A DNA stretch of 64,000 nucleotides, taken from contig PQAO01000013.1 of NCBI GenBank assembly GCA_003104995.1, forward strand, positions 62,001 through 126,000, in the 5' to 3' direction. The notes under the pieces were generated by a model. It saw only the letters and a list, made by a program, of their open reading frames with translations. It ran no database searches and was not told the DNA's origin. Positions 18,710 to 28,958 of the stretch are shown here, piece by piece (positions within the stretch are counted from its first letter, which is position 1; each line of letters begins with the position of its first letter). Made by a program: the position numbers and the translations under genes. The stretch is from Dehalococcoidia bacterium. Lineage in GTDB: Bacteria; Chloroflexota; Dehalococcoidia; Tepidiformales; Tepidiformaceae.

Positions 18710-19471
18710 ATGTGCTTTGCCCATGACGCGCGGCCGCCGCTGCCACCGGTCGCCGGCGCAGCTATCGATACCGAAGACCTCGTCCTCGAATCCGCCGACG
18801 GCACGAAGTTCGCCGCCTTTGCCGCCCGCGCCGCCACTCCCAACGGCGCCGGCATGGTCGTCCTCCCCGACATCCGTGGTCTCTTCCCCTTCTATGAAGA
18901 GCTCGCCATGCGCTTTGCCGAGCAGGGCATCAACTCCATCGCTATCGACTACTTCGGCCGCACCGCCGGCGTCGGCAAGCGCGCCGCCGACTTCCCCTGG
19001 ATGGAGCACGTCCCCCGGACGAAGCAGGACGAGATCGCGCAGGATACCGCCGCCGCCATTGCCTTCCTGCGTTCACCCCAGGGCGGCAGCTGCACGTCGG
19101 TCTTCACAGTTGGCTTCTGTTTCGGCGGTTCGAACTCGTGGAACCAGGCCGCATATGGGCACGGCCTGAAAGGCGTCATTGGCTTCTACGGGCGTCCCGG
19201 CCCCAGCCGCGACGGCACGCCCGGGCCCCAGGGCCGCGCCGCCGGGTTCGAATGTCCCGTCCTCGCCCTCATGGGCGGCGCCGACCAGGGCATCCCCGTC
19301 AGCGACATCGAGGCCTTCCGCGACGCCATGGACGCCGCGGGCGTGAAGAACGAGGTCGTCATCTATGACGGTGCCCCCCACTCCTTCTTCGACCGCGCTT
19401 TCGAGCAGTTCGCCACCGAGAGCGAGGACGCCTGGAAGCGCATGCTCGCCTTCGTCGAAGCAAACCGGTAG
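18710..19471 (+). CDS. Dienelactone hydrolase family protein
   Basis: Alpha/beta hydrolase of 253 aa, DLH family (PF01738). The nucleophile is a Cys in GFCFGG; the acid is the Asp of GGADQGIP; the base is the His of PHSFFDR. This Cys-His-Asp triad is typical of carboxymethylenebutenolidase, which opens lactones in aromatic-ring breakdown, but many DLH proteins have other or unknown esterase roles, and no ring-cleavage genes are nearby. ATG at 18710 follows AGGAGGG; a TACACT about 35 nt upstream may be the -10. No signal peptide. Confidence 0.87.
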   Translation: MCFAHDARPPLPPVAGAAIDTEDLVLESADGTKFAAFAARAATPNGAGMVVLPDIRGLFPFYEELAMRFAEQGINSIAIDYFGRTAGVGKRAADFPWMEHVPRTKQDEIAQDTAAAIAFLRSPQGGSCTSVFTVGFCFGGSNSWNQAAYGHGLKGVIGFYGRPGPSRDGTPGPQGRAAGFECPVLALMGGADQGIPVSDIEAFRDAMDAAGVKNEVVIYDGAPHSFFDRAFEQFATESEDAWKRMLAFVEANR

Positions 19472-19550
19472 CAGCGGACTCCCAGGAGCGGCGGTGACCG
19501 GCGCCCGGGAGGGACCACGCTCCCCGGTGGTGCGGCGTCCTCCGGCGTCC

Positions 19551-20180
19551 CTACTCGGCGACGATGTCCAGCGCGTGCGCGTGATCGTTGAACCCGGTGA
19601 GCGTCACCCGCCCCCTCCGCCCGAACTGCAGGCGGGTCATCGAAGTGTTCGCTACGGCGAACGACCAGGTCGACTCCCGCGGCATGCCCAGCAGCTCGGC
19701 AAGCATCGCCATGATCGCATTCCCGTGCGAGACCACCAGCACCTGCCCGCCCTCGTGGGCATCGACCGCCCGGCGGACGGCCGCCGCGGTCCGCTCGCGC
19801 ACCTGCTCGATCGTCTCGCCCCCGGGCGCTCCGGAGACCTTCATCGTGAAGAAGTCGCGTAACAGCTCCGCATCGCGCTCGCCGATCTCCTTCGCCTGGA
19901 GCCCTTCCCACTCGCCGTAGTGCATCTCGCGCAGGTCGCGGTCGAGCCGCGGATCGAGCGGCTCCGCATGGTGCTCGATGGAATAGCGGGCCGTGTACAA
20001 CGCCCGCGTCAGGTCCGAAGAGTAGGCCGCGTCGAAGTGCTGGCCCTTGAGCCGCCGCCCGAGCGCCTGCGCCTGGAGCACGCCCTTCGGCGTCAGCTCC
20101 GTTTCCGAATGCCCGCAGAACCGCCCTTCGATGTTCCCGTAGGTCTCCGCGTGGCGGACGACAATCACTTCAGTGGCCAT
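19551..20180 (-). CDS. Histidine phosphatase (phosphoglycerate-mutase-like)
   Basis: Protein of 209 aa, branch 1 of the histidine phosphatase superfamily. The catalytic RHAET motif is at residues 9-13; EMHYGEWEG gives the conserved acid region near 85-93; the second His is in VVSHGN near 150. Length and the GRFCGHSETELT segment fit GpmB/CobC-like phosphatases rather than glycolytic mutase. Substrate not predictable. A TAGACT hexamer 6 nt before ATG suggests leaderless expression. Confidence 0.88.
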   Translation of the reverse strand: MATEVIVVRHAETYGNIEGRFCGHSETELTPKGVLQAQALGRRLKGQHFDAAYSSDLTRALYTARYSIEHHAEPLDPRLDRDLREMHYGEWEGLQAKEIGERDAELLRDFFTMKVSGAPGGETIEQVRERTAAAVRRAVDAHEGGQVLVVSHGNAIMAMLAELLGMPRESTWSFAVANTSMTRLQFGRRGRVTLTGFNDHAHALDIVAE

Positions 20181-20186
20181 GCCCCG

Positions 20187-20192
20187 AGTCTA
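20187..20192 (-). promoter_or_regulatory. -10 hexamer of leaderless promoter (histidine phosphatase)
   Basis: TAGACT on the minus strand, 6 nt before the ATG at 20180; no SD. Confidence 0.5.
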
Positions 20193-20238
20193 CCGGCTGG
20201 CGGGCTAACGTCGATGCCGCGCGTTCGGGCGACGGGCA

Positions 20239-20412
20239 TTACCCGTCGAACTGGGCCAGGTCTTCCGGGTCCATATCGTCGCCCGGCTGGCGCTCCGGCA
20301 CCTCGATAGCGGCCGCCACCACCGGCTTCGCTTCTTCGGCGGCTTTAGTAGCGTCGTTCGCCTTTACTGCCACCTGTCCAGTCGCTTGCTGTTCTTTGGG
20401 AGTTGTTGCCAT
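20239..20412 (-). CDS. Small Ala/Lys/Glu-rich hypothetical protein (57 aa)
   Basis: A short ORF with a strong Shine-Dalgarno (GAAGGAGG) and good spacing. The product is low-complexity and charged: Thr/Lys/Gln start, Ala/Lys/Glu middle, acidic end (DDMDPEDLAQFDG). It is probably disordered and has no membrane segment or Cys. No family recognised. It lies between the histidine phosphatase and another small ORF, all on the minus strand. Confidence 0.6.
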   Translation of the reverse strand: MATTPKEQQATGQVAVKANDATKAAEEAKPVVAAAIEVPERQPGDDMDPEDLAQFDG

Positions 20413-20465
20413 GTCGAGCCTCCTTCGAGAGCGCTCCATCCATCCTACCCCCGCTCGCAACCCCC

Positions 20466-22156
<1,691 letters not shown>

Positions 22157-22638
22157 ACGGCCGTTGGCCGTTGGCCAATGGGCCCGGCCCCGCCATTGTC
22201 GATTCACGATTCGCCTTCACCCCCTTTTGACTTGGCGGAAGCCAGGTCCATTGGGATTGCGGCTGTGGGGAGGGGATCCGAGGCGCGCCGGTCATGGCGC
22301 GCTGGGATGTGACTCCCGCCCATGCCGCCCCTGCGACCACCTGGTCGCCATTTCCGATTGCCGATGGGCGCGCCGCACGTCATGCCTCATCACCCACGCC
22401 TCATTCCACTCGGAGTCGCGGGCTCCGCCCCCGCTGGCCCCGGGAGGGGCACCCCAACGCCGCACCCCCACCCGGCCCCGCACCGGTGGGCAGCTCGAAG
22501 GACGAAGTGCGAAGTGCGCCAGGGCGAACCCTCCACACCGCACTCCCCCAGAACGGCCGCGGTTCGGACACTGGATGATGGAACCTTGCGCTTGTCACCA
22601 TCGTCTAGGATGGGAAACGGAGCGGAAGGTGGTAGCGG
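22157..22638. other. Non-coding region with repeat
   Basis: A 482-nt region without a convincing gene. It starts with a short tandem GTTGGCC duplication (about 22163-22177), then unremarkable sequence, then a structured GC-rich repeat (22411-22524) and the promoter region of the lipoprotein gene, including TAGGAT near 22604. Open frames here lack RBS or coding character. Confidence 0.6.
22411..22524 (+). repeat. Intergenic inverted repeat, left copy
   Basis: About 113 bp, from CGGAGTCGCG to GCGCCAGG, matching the reverse complement of 24544-24655 at close to 90% by eye. It is GC-rich with internal short inverted repeats (CCCCGCTGGCCCC region), so it resembles a REP/MITE-like intergenic element. 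The two copies flank the lipoprotein gene in opposite orientation. Confidence 0.75.
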
Positions 22639-24510
22639 ATGCTGCGTGGCTGGCTGGCCCTGGTGGTCCTTGGCGGAGCGCTCTTCGTTGCCTGCTCGGA
22701 CAGCGAACCGAAGCCGCCTACGCCAACGCCCGCTACCGGCGTAACCGCCTCGCCCACACCAGCTGCGCCCCGCCTGAACTATTGCCCTGAAAACCCGGGC
22801 CAGGAGATCTGCGCCTTCGCCGCTGCCGCCGAAGGCTGGGTCCAGGCGGGCGACGTTCTTGCCCTCACCGGGGGCGGTCCGCTCGATACGGCCCACGCCC
22901 GCGCAGACATAAGCCAGCTCATCGCAAGCGCCCTTCCCGCGGACGCGAATGCTCCCCGCGAGCTGCGTAGCATCGCCTGCCCGATGGTCCCGGATTCGCC
23001 GCCACGCCCCGATTGCACCGATCGGTTCGCCCTCGTGTTCTCCACCATCGATGTCACACAGGCCCGCCAGGCCAACACCGGGATGCTTGTGTTCGGCTAC
23101 AACCGGACAGCGCGGGGCCCCGAGCTTTCCGGGTACGGCATTCCCGAACTTACCTGGCAGCTCGCCCTGCTTGCCGGCCCGATGACGGGAGGCGAGGCCC
23201 TCCCCGGCTCGCCGGAGCGCGGCCTCGGCTTCCGCATCTACCCGGTCGAAGTCCTGCCGCCGGGTGGCACGCCTGTGACACCCCCGGCCGGGCTGGAGCG
23301 GATCGGCGGCGTCGAGGTCCGTGAGCTGACCATCGGCTCCGAGACCTCCCTGCCCGACGACCTCGTCGTCTACCTCGGGCCCGCCCCCTGGGCCGCCGAC
23401 AGCTTCCCCATCCTCCTCTGGCGCGTCTACCGCGGCCACGACGGCACGTTCCATCGCGACGACCTGTTCGCGAACGCGAAGGCCCAGTTTGGCCCCCTCG
23501 CCATCGTGGACTGGAGCGCCGATGAACGCTTCGGCGAGATCGTGCTCGTTGCCTGCCAGGAGGGCCGCTGCCGGGGCGTCAGCCTCGGCGGCTGGGAGGG
23601 CCAGTTCGATGTCTATCGCTCCACCGATGGCGGGATCACCTGGTCCGCCTTCGGCCAGGTGCCCGCGATGACTTTCCCCCGGGCGATCACCCCGGCCGGC
23701 GTCATCATGGCGGAGTGGCAGGGGCGCGATGCCGACGAACGCCCGCAATACCGCTTCTTCCTGCACCCATCCGGCGAAGCCGTCACGCCCCCCGCGCCCA
23801 ACACCGAGCCGCGGGTCGTGCCCGGTCTTGGCCTCACCTGGGAGCCCACGTACATGGACCGGAAGTTCGGGGCCGAACCGGTCTACGACTCCTCGGGCGC
23901 CGTCATCGCAAACGCCCGGCCCGCCCCGAACCTGGAAGCGCGCCTCGCTGCCCGCACAGCCGATGGCACGCTCTATGGCACGTGGGCCTACGTCCCGGAC
24001 CGCCCCGCCGACCCCCACATTCGCACTGCCTATCTCGGCCAGGTGGACGCCGCCGGGAAGCTCGTCGCGCTCTTCACGCCGAGCCGCATCTCCTCGTGGA
24101 ACGGCCCGTACTTCGCCGCCCGCGGCCTGCTGCTCGGTAACGCCGAGCTTCCGGTCCCGGCCGGCAGCCAGTCTCCGTTCACCGTCGCGGTGGTATTCAT
24201 CGACCTGTCCAGGGGCGTTGTCCTTCCACTCCCGGAGCTTCGCGCCGGCCTGGTGGAGTTCCAGCAGCCTGTGGTCCGCGGTGCGGTCAACGGCCGCGTT
24301 GCCCGGGTCGCAACTGGCACGAGCTGTCTGAACGTCCGCGGGTCTCCCACCGCGGCCGCGACCAGCCTCGGCTGCTACCGCGACGGCGTCCTCCTCTTCG
24401 AGCGCGGCGAAACGCGCATCGAAGGCGCGACGACCTGGGTCGCCGTCACCACCCCCGACGGCCAGGCCGGCTGGGCCAGCGCGGAGTTCCTGCAGCGCCG
24501 CCCGGGGTAG
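22639..24510 (+). CDS. Large lipoprotein with BNR-like motif and C-terminal SH3b-like domain
   Basis: Predicted surface lipoprotein, 623 aa. The signal has a hydrophobic core and lipobox FVAC with Cys19, followed by a Pro/Thr linker (24-45). The central part is beta-rich and contains an Asp-box/BNR-like motif (YRSTDGGITWS near 329-339), common in beta-propellers. The last ~70 residues (LNVRGSPT...GWASAEFL) match a bacterial SH3 (SH3b) domain, often a cell-wall or protein binding module. Function unknown; adhesion or sensing is a guess. A SD (GGAAGGTGG) precedes the ATG. It is flanked on both sides by inverted repeats. Confidence 0.8.
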   Translation: MLRGWLALVVLGGALFVACSDSEPKPPTPTPATGVTASPTPAAPRLNYCPENPGQEICAFAAAAEGWVQAGDVLALTGGGPLDTAHARADISQLIASALPADANAPRELRSIACPMVPDSPPRPDCTDRFALVFSTIDVTQARQANTGMLVFGYNRTARGPELSGYGIPELTWQLALLAGPMTGGEALPGSPERGLGFRIYPVEVLPPGGTPVTPPAGLERIGGVEVRELTIGSETSLPDDLVVYLGPAPWAADSFPILLWRVYRGHDGTFHRDDLFANAKAQFGPLAIVDWSADERFGEIVLVACQEGRCRGVSLGGWEGQFDVYRSTDGGITWSAFGQVPAMTFPRAITPAGVIMAEWQGRDADERPQYRFFLHPSGEAVTPPAPNTEPRVVPGLGLTWEPTYMDRKFGAEPVYDSSGAVIANARPAPNLEARLAARTADGTLYGTWAYVPDRPADPHIRTAYLGQVDAAGKLVALFTPSRISSWNGPYFAARGLLLGNAELPVPAGSQSPFTVAVVFIDLSRGVVLPLPELRAGLVEFQQPVVRGAVNGRVARVATGTSCLNVRGSPTAAATSLGCYRDGVLLFERGETRIEGATTWVAVTTPDGQAGWASAEFLQRRPG

Positions 24511-24543
24511 CGGCGTTGTTGGTCGATAGTCGATGCTCCATGG

Positions 24544-24655
24544 CCTGGCGCGCTTCGCACTTCGTCATTCGCACTTTCCACCGGTTCGGGGCCGGGTTGG
24601 GTGCGGCGTTAGGGTGCCCCTCGCGGGGCCAGCGGGGGCGGAGCCCCGCGACTCC
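24544..24655 (-). repeat. Intergenic inverted repeat, right copy
   Basis: Reverse-orientation partner of 22411-22524. Differences are scattered substitutions plus one divergent stretch near the middle-right. It sits 33 nt after the lipoprotein stop and could also act as a terminator because of its strong internal structure. Confidence 0.75.
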
Positions 24656-24749
24656 AGGGGTGGGGCGGGTCAATCGACAGTCGGGGGATAGCGGCGGGCC
24701 GCGGGGAGGACTCCTCCCTCCTCCCTTCTCCCACCTCCCCCCTCCCTCG

Positions 24750-24755
24750 TATAGT
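24750..24755 (+). promoter_or_regulatory. -10 hexamer of leaderless promoter (tandem CoA-transferase)
   Basis: TATAGT ends 7 nt before the ATG at 24763, preceded by a long pyrimidine-rich tract (24714-24748); no SD present. Confidence 0.55.
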
Positions 24756-24762
24756 CCCGCCC

Positions 24763-27069
24763 ATGAGCGCCTTCGCTGGTACCCGCATCATCGATTTCTC
24801 CTCCGGCATCGGCGGGCCCATGGCCACCATGCTCCTGGCCGACCTCGGCGCCGAGGTCATCAAGGTCGAACCCCCCGGCGGCGACCGCATAAAGGACCAC
24901 CCCGGCTACCTCTGCTGGAACCGCAACAAACAGGTCGTCACCCTGGATGTTCACCGGTTTGAGGGCCTGCGCGACGCCCGCTCGCTCCTTGCCACAGCCG
25001 ATGCCGCCGTGTTCGACTGGCACCCGGGGGAGTTGGAGCGGAGCGGCCTCGACACCGTCAGCCTGCATGCAGCGAACCCCGCCTTGCTGCACGCGTGGTT
25101 TCCGCCCTTCTCCCCCACTGGCCGCTGGAGCCAGCTCCCGCCCAACGACGGCCTGCTCACCGCGCTCGGCGGGGCGGCCGCGCTCCAGTATTCCTACGAA
25201 GACCGCCCCACCTACCTGGTCACGCCCCAGGTGAGCTACGGCCAGGGCATGCTCGGCGCCGGCGCCCTCGCCTCGGGGCTCCTCGAACGCCGCCGCACCG
25301 GCCTCGGGCAGTCCATGGTCGTCAGCGGCCTGCACGCCGTCTCGGCTGTCCAGAGCGGCGGCACCATCCGCGCCGCCGAGATGTTCCGCCTCGGCGGCCG
25401 TGGTAGCCGCGGCGGCGTGCCGAACTACCGTCTCTACCAGTGCGGCGATGGCCGCTGGTTCTTCCTCGGCACCCTCACGCCCCAGTTCTTCCTCCAGGCC
25501 CTCGAAGCCACCGACCTGCTCCATCTCATGGCGCTCGAAGGCGTCGAAGGCGAGTTCACCAACCTCCTCAAGCCCGGCATCAACCAGCAGGTCATCGCCG
25601 CCCTCGACGAGCGCTTCAAGGAAAAGCCCCTCGACGAATGGCTGAAGATCCTTCATGACGCCGGCGCCCCCCGCGGCCCCGTCGGCACGGCCGAAGAGTG
25701 GTTCAACAGCGATACCGTCGCAGCCAACGAGATGCGCCTCGTGTTCAACCACGATCGCCACGGGACCGTGGTCATCCCCGGCGTCCCCGTGAAGCTCCAG
25801 TCCACTCCGGGCGGCGTCCGGCACCTTCCCGAGCCCGTGTCATTCGAGTCACTGCCCGCCCATACGCCGCCCGCCGCCGCCCCGGGAGAGGCGCCCCGCC
25901 CGGCCGGGGCCGGCCCCCTCGCCGGGGTCCGCGTGCTCGACCTCGGCGCGTTCATCGCGGGCACGTTCGCGCCGGCCATCCTCGCCAACTGGGGCGCCGA
26001 CGTGATCAAGGTCGAACCCCCCGAGGGTGACCCCTTCCGCACCTACGGCCTCGGCTTCGTCGGCTACAACCGCGGCAAGCGCGGCCTCGCCATCGACCTG
26101 AAAGACCCCGCCGGCCGCGAACTCCTGCTCGACCTCGTCCGCGTCTCGGATGTGATCCTCGACAACTACCGGGTCGGCGTGCGCGAACGCCTCGGCATCG
26201 ATTACGCGACCCTCAAGGCGATCAACCCCCGCATCATCAGTTGTTCCGTCACGGGCTACGGGCAGTCGGGCCCGCTCGCGGTCGACCCCGGGTTCGACCC
26301 GCTCGTGCAGGCCCGCAGCGGCCTGATGGCTGCCCAGGGCGGCGACGACGAGCCGGTCTTCTACCAGATCCCCGTGAACGACACGGCGAGCGCCATGATG
26401 GCCGCCTTTGGTGTTGTCGCCGCACTCCACGCCCGCGAACTCACGGGCGAAGGCCAGGAAGTCCTCACCTGCCTGGCCAACCAGAGCATCCTCACGCTCT
26501 CGGGTGAACTCACCTGGTACGAAGGGCGCCCCGCGAACCCGAAGGGCGGCCTTGACCTGCTGGGCACGAGCGCGCTGAACCGCTTCTACCAGTGCAGTGA
26601 CGGCTGGATCCTGGTCGCGGGCAGCGCCCCCGAGCACTTCCCCTCGATCTGCGTTGCGCTTGGACATCCCGAGTGGGCCGGTGGCACCATCGCCGAGAAG
26701 GCGCTCAACGAGCCGGTCGACGGCGCCCTCGCCACCCGCATCGCCGATGCCCTCGCCGCGATGACCCGCGATGAAGCATTGGACCGCCTCCTGACCCGCT
26801 CCGTCCCGGCGGCGCCCGCGCTCGACGCCGTCGAAGTGTTCGAGAACCCCTGGATGCACGCCTCCGAGTACTTCGAGGACTTCGACCACCCGCAGCTGGG
26901 CACCATCCGCGGCCCCCGCTATCTCGGGCGTTTCCTCCGCACCGGCAACGGCTACCCGCGCCGCTCGCCGCTCATCGGCGAACACTCCCGCGAAGTCCTC
27001 GCCGATTGTGGCATCGCACCCGAGCGTGTCGAGCAGCTTGTCTCAGGTGGAGTGGTCCGCCAGGGCTAG
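24763..27069 (+). CDS. Tandem-fused CaiB/BaiF CoA-transferase
   Basis: Second two-domain class III CoA-transferase, 768 aa: domains at about 1-365 and 384-768, joined by a Pro/Ala linker (368-383). The C-terminal half has the expected catalytic Asp (D540 in VNDTASAM). The N-terminal half has Ser158 at the aligned place (QVSYGQG), as in the 741-aa paralogue at 13666-15891. The N-terminal half is also more divergent elsewhere. This supports one active and one structural half. Expression looks leaderless. It stands alone between the repeat and the convergent TerC gene. Substrate unknown. Confidence 0.87.
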   Translation: MSAFAGTRIIDFSSGIGGPMATMLLADLGAEVIKVEPPGGDRIKDHPGYLCWNRNKQVVTLDVHRFEGLRDARSLLATADAAVFDWHPGELERSGLDTVSLHAANPALLHAWFPPFSPTGRWSQLPPNDGLLTALGGAAALQYSYEDRPTYLVTPQVSYGQGMLGAGALASGLLERRRTGLGQSMVVSGLHAVSAVQSGGTIRAAEMFRLGGRGSRGGVPNYRLYQCGDGRWFFLGTLTPQFFLQALEATDLLHLMALEGVEGEFTNLLKPGINQQVIAALDERFKEKPLDEWLKILHDAGAPRGPVGTAEEWFNSDTVAANEMRLVFNHDRHGTVVIPGVPVKLQSTPGGVRHLPEPVSFESLPAHTPPAAAPGEAPRPAGAGPLAGVRVLDLGAFIAGTFAPAILANWGADVIKVEPPEGDPFRTYGLGFVGYNRGKRGLAIDLKDPAGRELLLDLVRVSDVILDNYRVGVRERLGIDYATLKAINPRIISCSVTGYGQSGPLAVDPGFDPLVQARSGLMAAQGGDDEPVFYQIPVNDTASAMMAAFGVVAALHARELTGEGQEVLTCLANQSILTLSGELTWYEGRPANPKGGLDLLGTSALNRFYQCSDGWILVAGSAPEHFPSICVALGHPEWAGGTIAEKALNEPVDGALATRIADALAAMTRDEALDRLLTRSVPAAPALDAVEVFENPWMHASEYFEDFDHPQLGTIRGPRYLGRFLRTGNGYPRRSPLIGEHSREVLADCGIAPERVEQLVSGGVVRQG

Positions 27070-27127
27070 ACCAGCACCGTCGACAGGAGCTGCAGCCGCT
27101 CGCCCCGAGGGCGAACCACCTGCCGGG

Positions 27128-28087
27128 CTACCCGCCCGGTGCGGGCCCGGTGAGGGCGTGCGGCTCGGACGTGCCGCGGCGCTTTTGCACCAGGATGGAG
27201 GCGGTGACCGCGGTCGCAAGGATGCCGATGATCACCGCGAGGCTCACCAGGGCCGGGATCTTGTACACGTCGATAAGCAGCATTTTCGCGCCCACGAAGA
27301 CGAGGATCGCCGCGAGCGCCGGCTTCAGATAGGCGAGCCCGGCCAGGTACCCCGCGAGCACGAAGTACAGTGCCCGCAGGCCGAGGATCGCGAAGATGTT
27401 GGAGGTGAACACGATGAAGGGGTCGTCGGTGACGGCGTAAATCGCCGGGATGCTGTCCACCGCGAAGACCAGGTCGGTGCTCTCGATCAGCACCAGCACC
27501 AGGAACAACGGCGTCGCGAACAGCACGCCTTTCCTCCGGACGAAGAAGCTCTGGCCCTCGTACCGCTCTGTCACCGGGAATGCGCGTTTCACGAGCCGCA
27601 CAAACCGGTTCTTGTCCAGGTCCGGCGCGTGCTCCTCGTCCCGCAGGAACTTGATGCCCGTGAAGATCAGGAACGCGCCAAAGACGTAGATGATGAAGTG
27701 CAGCGTCCCGAGGAGGAAACCCGCGGCCGCAATCAGCAGCGCCCGCATCACCAGCGCCCCGACGATGCCCCAGAACAGCACCCGGTGCTGATAGGCGGCC
27801 GGCACGGCGAATGTCGAGAAGATCAGGAGGAAGATGAAGACGTTGTCGACACTGAGCGACTTCTCGATCAGGTAACCCGTTGTCCATTCGATGCCGGACT
27901 CGGTGCCTTTGAAGGCGTACACGCCGATGTTGAAGACCATGGCGAGGCCAATCCACGCGGCGCTCCAGCCCAGCGCCTCTTTGCGCGACACCTCGTGCGC
28001 ATCGCGGTGAAAGACGCCCAGGTCGAGCGCGAGCATTCCCGCGACGAAGGCCAGGAAGACAGCCCAGGGAAGTAGTTCGATGAACAA
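27128..28087 (-). CDS. TerC/Alx family integral membrane protein
   Basis: Protein of 319 aa with about nine predicted membrane spans, family TerC (PF03741). Diagnostic segments are EKSLSVDNVFIF (near 75-86) and IESTDLVFAVDSIPAI (near 205-220), whose acidic residues lie in membrane helices and are thought to bind metal ions. Family members include Alx/MeeF-type manganese exporters and tellurium-resistance TerC. Manganese export is the best guess. A long hairpin (28123-28172) sits 36 nt upstream of the ATG in the presumed leader or just past the preceding small gene. Confidence 0.88.
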   Translation of the reverse strand: MFIELLPWAVFLAFVAGMLALDLGVFHRDAHEVSRKEALGWSAAWIGLAMVFNIGVYAFKGTESGIEWTTGYLIEKSLSVDNVFIFLLIFSTFAVPAAYQHRVLFWGIVGALVMRALLIAAAGFLLGTLHFIIYVFGAFLIFTGIKFLRDEEHAPDLDKNRFVRLVKRAFPVTERYEGQSFFVRRKGVLFATPLFLVLVLIESTDLVFAVDSIPAIYAVTDDPFIVFTSNIFAILGLRALYFVLAGYLAGLAYLKPALAAILVFVGAKMLLIDVYKIPALVSLAVIIGILATAVTASILVQKRRGTSEPHALTGPAPGG

Positions 28088-28122
28088 ATGAAAGTCCGTG
28101 CCCGGTGAAGATTTCGATGGAG

Positions 28123-28172
28123 TGCCCGGGGATGCGCGGCCGTGAACAGGTCGCTCCGCGCGTCCCCGGGCA
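28123..28172 (-). terminator. Long hairpin between small gene and terC
   Basis: 17-bp stem (28123-28139 with 28156-28172; one G-U wobble on one strand) and 16-nt loop, 18 nt after the stop of the 68-aa gene and 36 nt before terC. No U-tract is present. It may terminate the small gene or regulate terC. I could not fit it to the yybP-ykoY manganese riboswitch consensus. Confidence 0.55.
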
Positions 28173-28189
28173 GCGGAAACGATGCAGGG

Positions 28190-28396
28190 TTAGTCGAAGT
28201 CGAGGTCCGCTTCATCGCGGCGACCGCGGCGGCGATCGCGGCCGGGACGCTCGTCGTCCCGGGGGCGGTCTTCCTCGTCGCCGTCCAGCGCCGCCGCCAG
28301 GCGGTCGAACAGGCCGCGGATGCCTTTGCGCGGCGGGCGCGCGCCGGGGCGGTCACGTTCCGGGGTATCGCGTTCGAAGAGTTCAAACAGGTCCAA
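28190..28396 (-). CDS. Small highly charged protein (68 aa)
   Basis: TTG start with an excellent SD (AAGGAGG, 6-nt spacer). The N-terminus LDLFELFERDTPERDRPG is acidic/amphipathic. A helical segment follows (GLFDRLAAALDGDEED near 29-44) and then an Arg/Asp-rich tail (RPGRDRRRGRRDEADLDFD). It is probably disordered outside the helix. Function unknown. It precedes terC on the same strand with a strong hairpin between. Confidence 0.6.
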   Translation of the reverse strand: MDLFELFERDTPERDRPGARPPRKGIRGLFDRLAAALDGDEEDRPRDDERPGRDRRRGRRDEADLDFD

Positions 28397-28582
28397 TGCG
28401 AGCCTCCTTTGCGGTCCTGGCAAACGACGCCTGGCCGCATCCACCAAAATGGATGAGCCAGGGTCTCACCAGGCGAAAAGGCTCGCCCCGCACTGCCGGC
28501 GTCCCGCGACGCGTATTGACGGCTCGTGCGATGCACCCGGGGGCGGGTGCCGGTTACTCCCCCTTGCTACACGTTCGAAGTT

Positions 28583-28602
28583 ATACGACATGTCTGTCGT
28601 AT
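28583..28602. promoter_or_regulatory. Perfect dyad ATACGACA-N4-TGTCGTAT
   Basis: 8-bp perfect inverted repeat with a 4-nt spacer in an AT-rich island between the small charged gene (minus) and the toxin-antitoxin pair (plus). It is 63 nt upstream of the antitoxin -10, a plausible operator for either direction; the bound protein is unknown. Confidence 0.55.
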
Positions 28603-28664
28603 GTCAACGGAGCGGCCGTGCCGGCGAGGCCCTCCATTGCCGTCTTGCTGATGGGCCAGCGCGA

Positions 28665-28670
28665 TATACT
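28665..28670 (+). promoter_or_regulatory. -10 hexamer of leaderless promoter (antitoxin)
   Basis: TATACT, one base from the TATAAT consensus, ends 6 nt before the GTG at 28677; no SD. Confidence 0.6.
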
Positions 28671-28676
28671 GGCGCT

Positions 28677-28958
28677 GTGGAGACCGTCGTATTCATCCCT
28701 GCCGACGAGGCCGCGCTCCGTCTCGCAATCCCGGTCGATGGCGTCCGGGCTCTGGTTGCTGCCGGCGCGCTGGAGGCCCGCGAGACCGAGGCGGGCCTGG
28801 CCGTTGCCGAAGACGATGTCGCTGACCCGTTCATGAGGCGGGACACGCCGCGCTGGCTCCTTGAGACGCGCCGGCTTCAAAGGCGCGAATCGCGCCCGGT
28901 CGACACGGCACGGATGGTACGAGAGCTCCGCGAAGAACGTGACGAGTACGGCGCCTGA
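28677..28958 (+). CDS. HTH-type antitoxin of PIN toxin
   Basis: Predicted antitoxin of 93 aa. Residues 10-45 (DEAALRLAIPVDGVRALVAAGALEARE) resemble a small MerR/excisionase-like helix-turn-helix, followed by AVAEDDV, rather than the AbrB, Phd or RHH folds of common VapB proteins. The rest (RWLLETRRLQRRES... VRELREERDEYGA) is Arg/Glu-rich and would wrap the toxin. The GTG start is fixed by the -10 spacing. Its TGA is immediately followed by the toxin GTG (TGAGTG), a typical toxin-antitoxin arrangement. Confidence 0.65.
   Translation: METVVFIPADEAALRLAIPVDGVRALVAAGALEARETEAGLAVAEDDVADPFMRRDTPRWLLETRRLQRRESRPVDTARMVRELREERDEYGA

Noticed and set aside
28088..28189. yybP-ykoY manganese riboswitch upstream of terC
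   Set aside because: The conserved core sequences of that riboswitch could not be found; only a long hairpin is visible.
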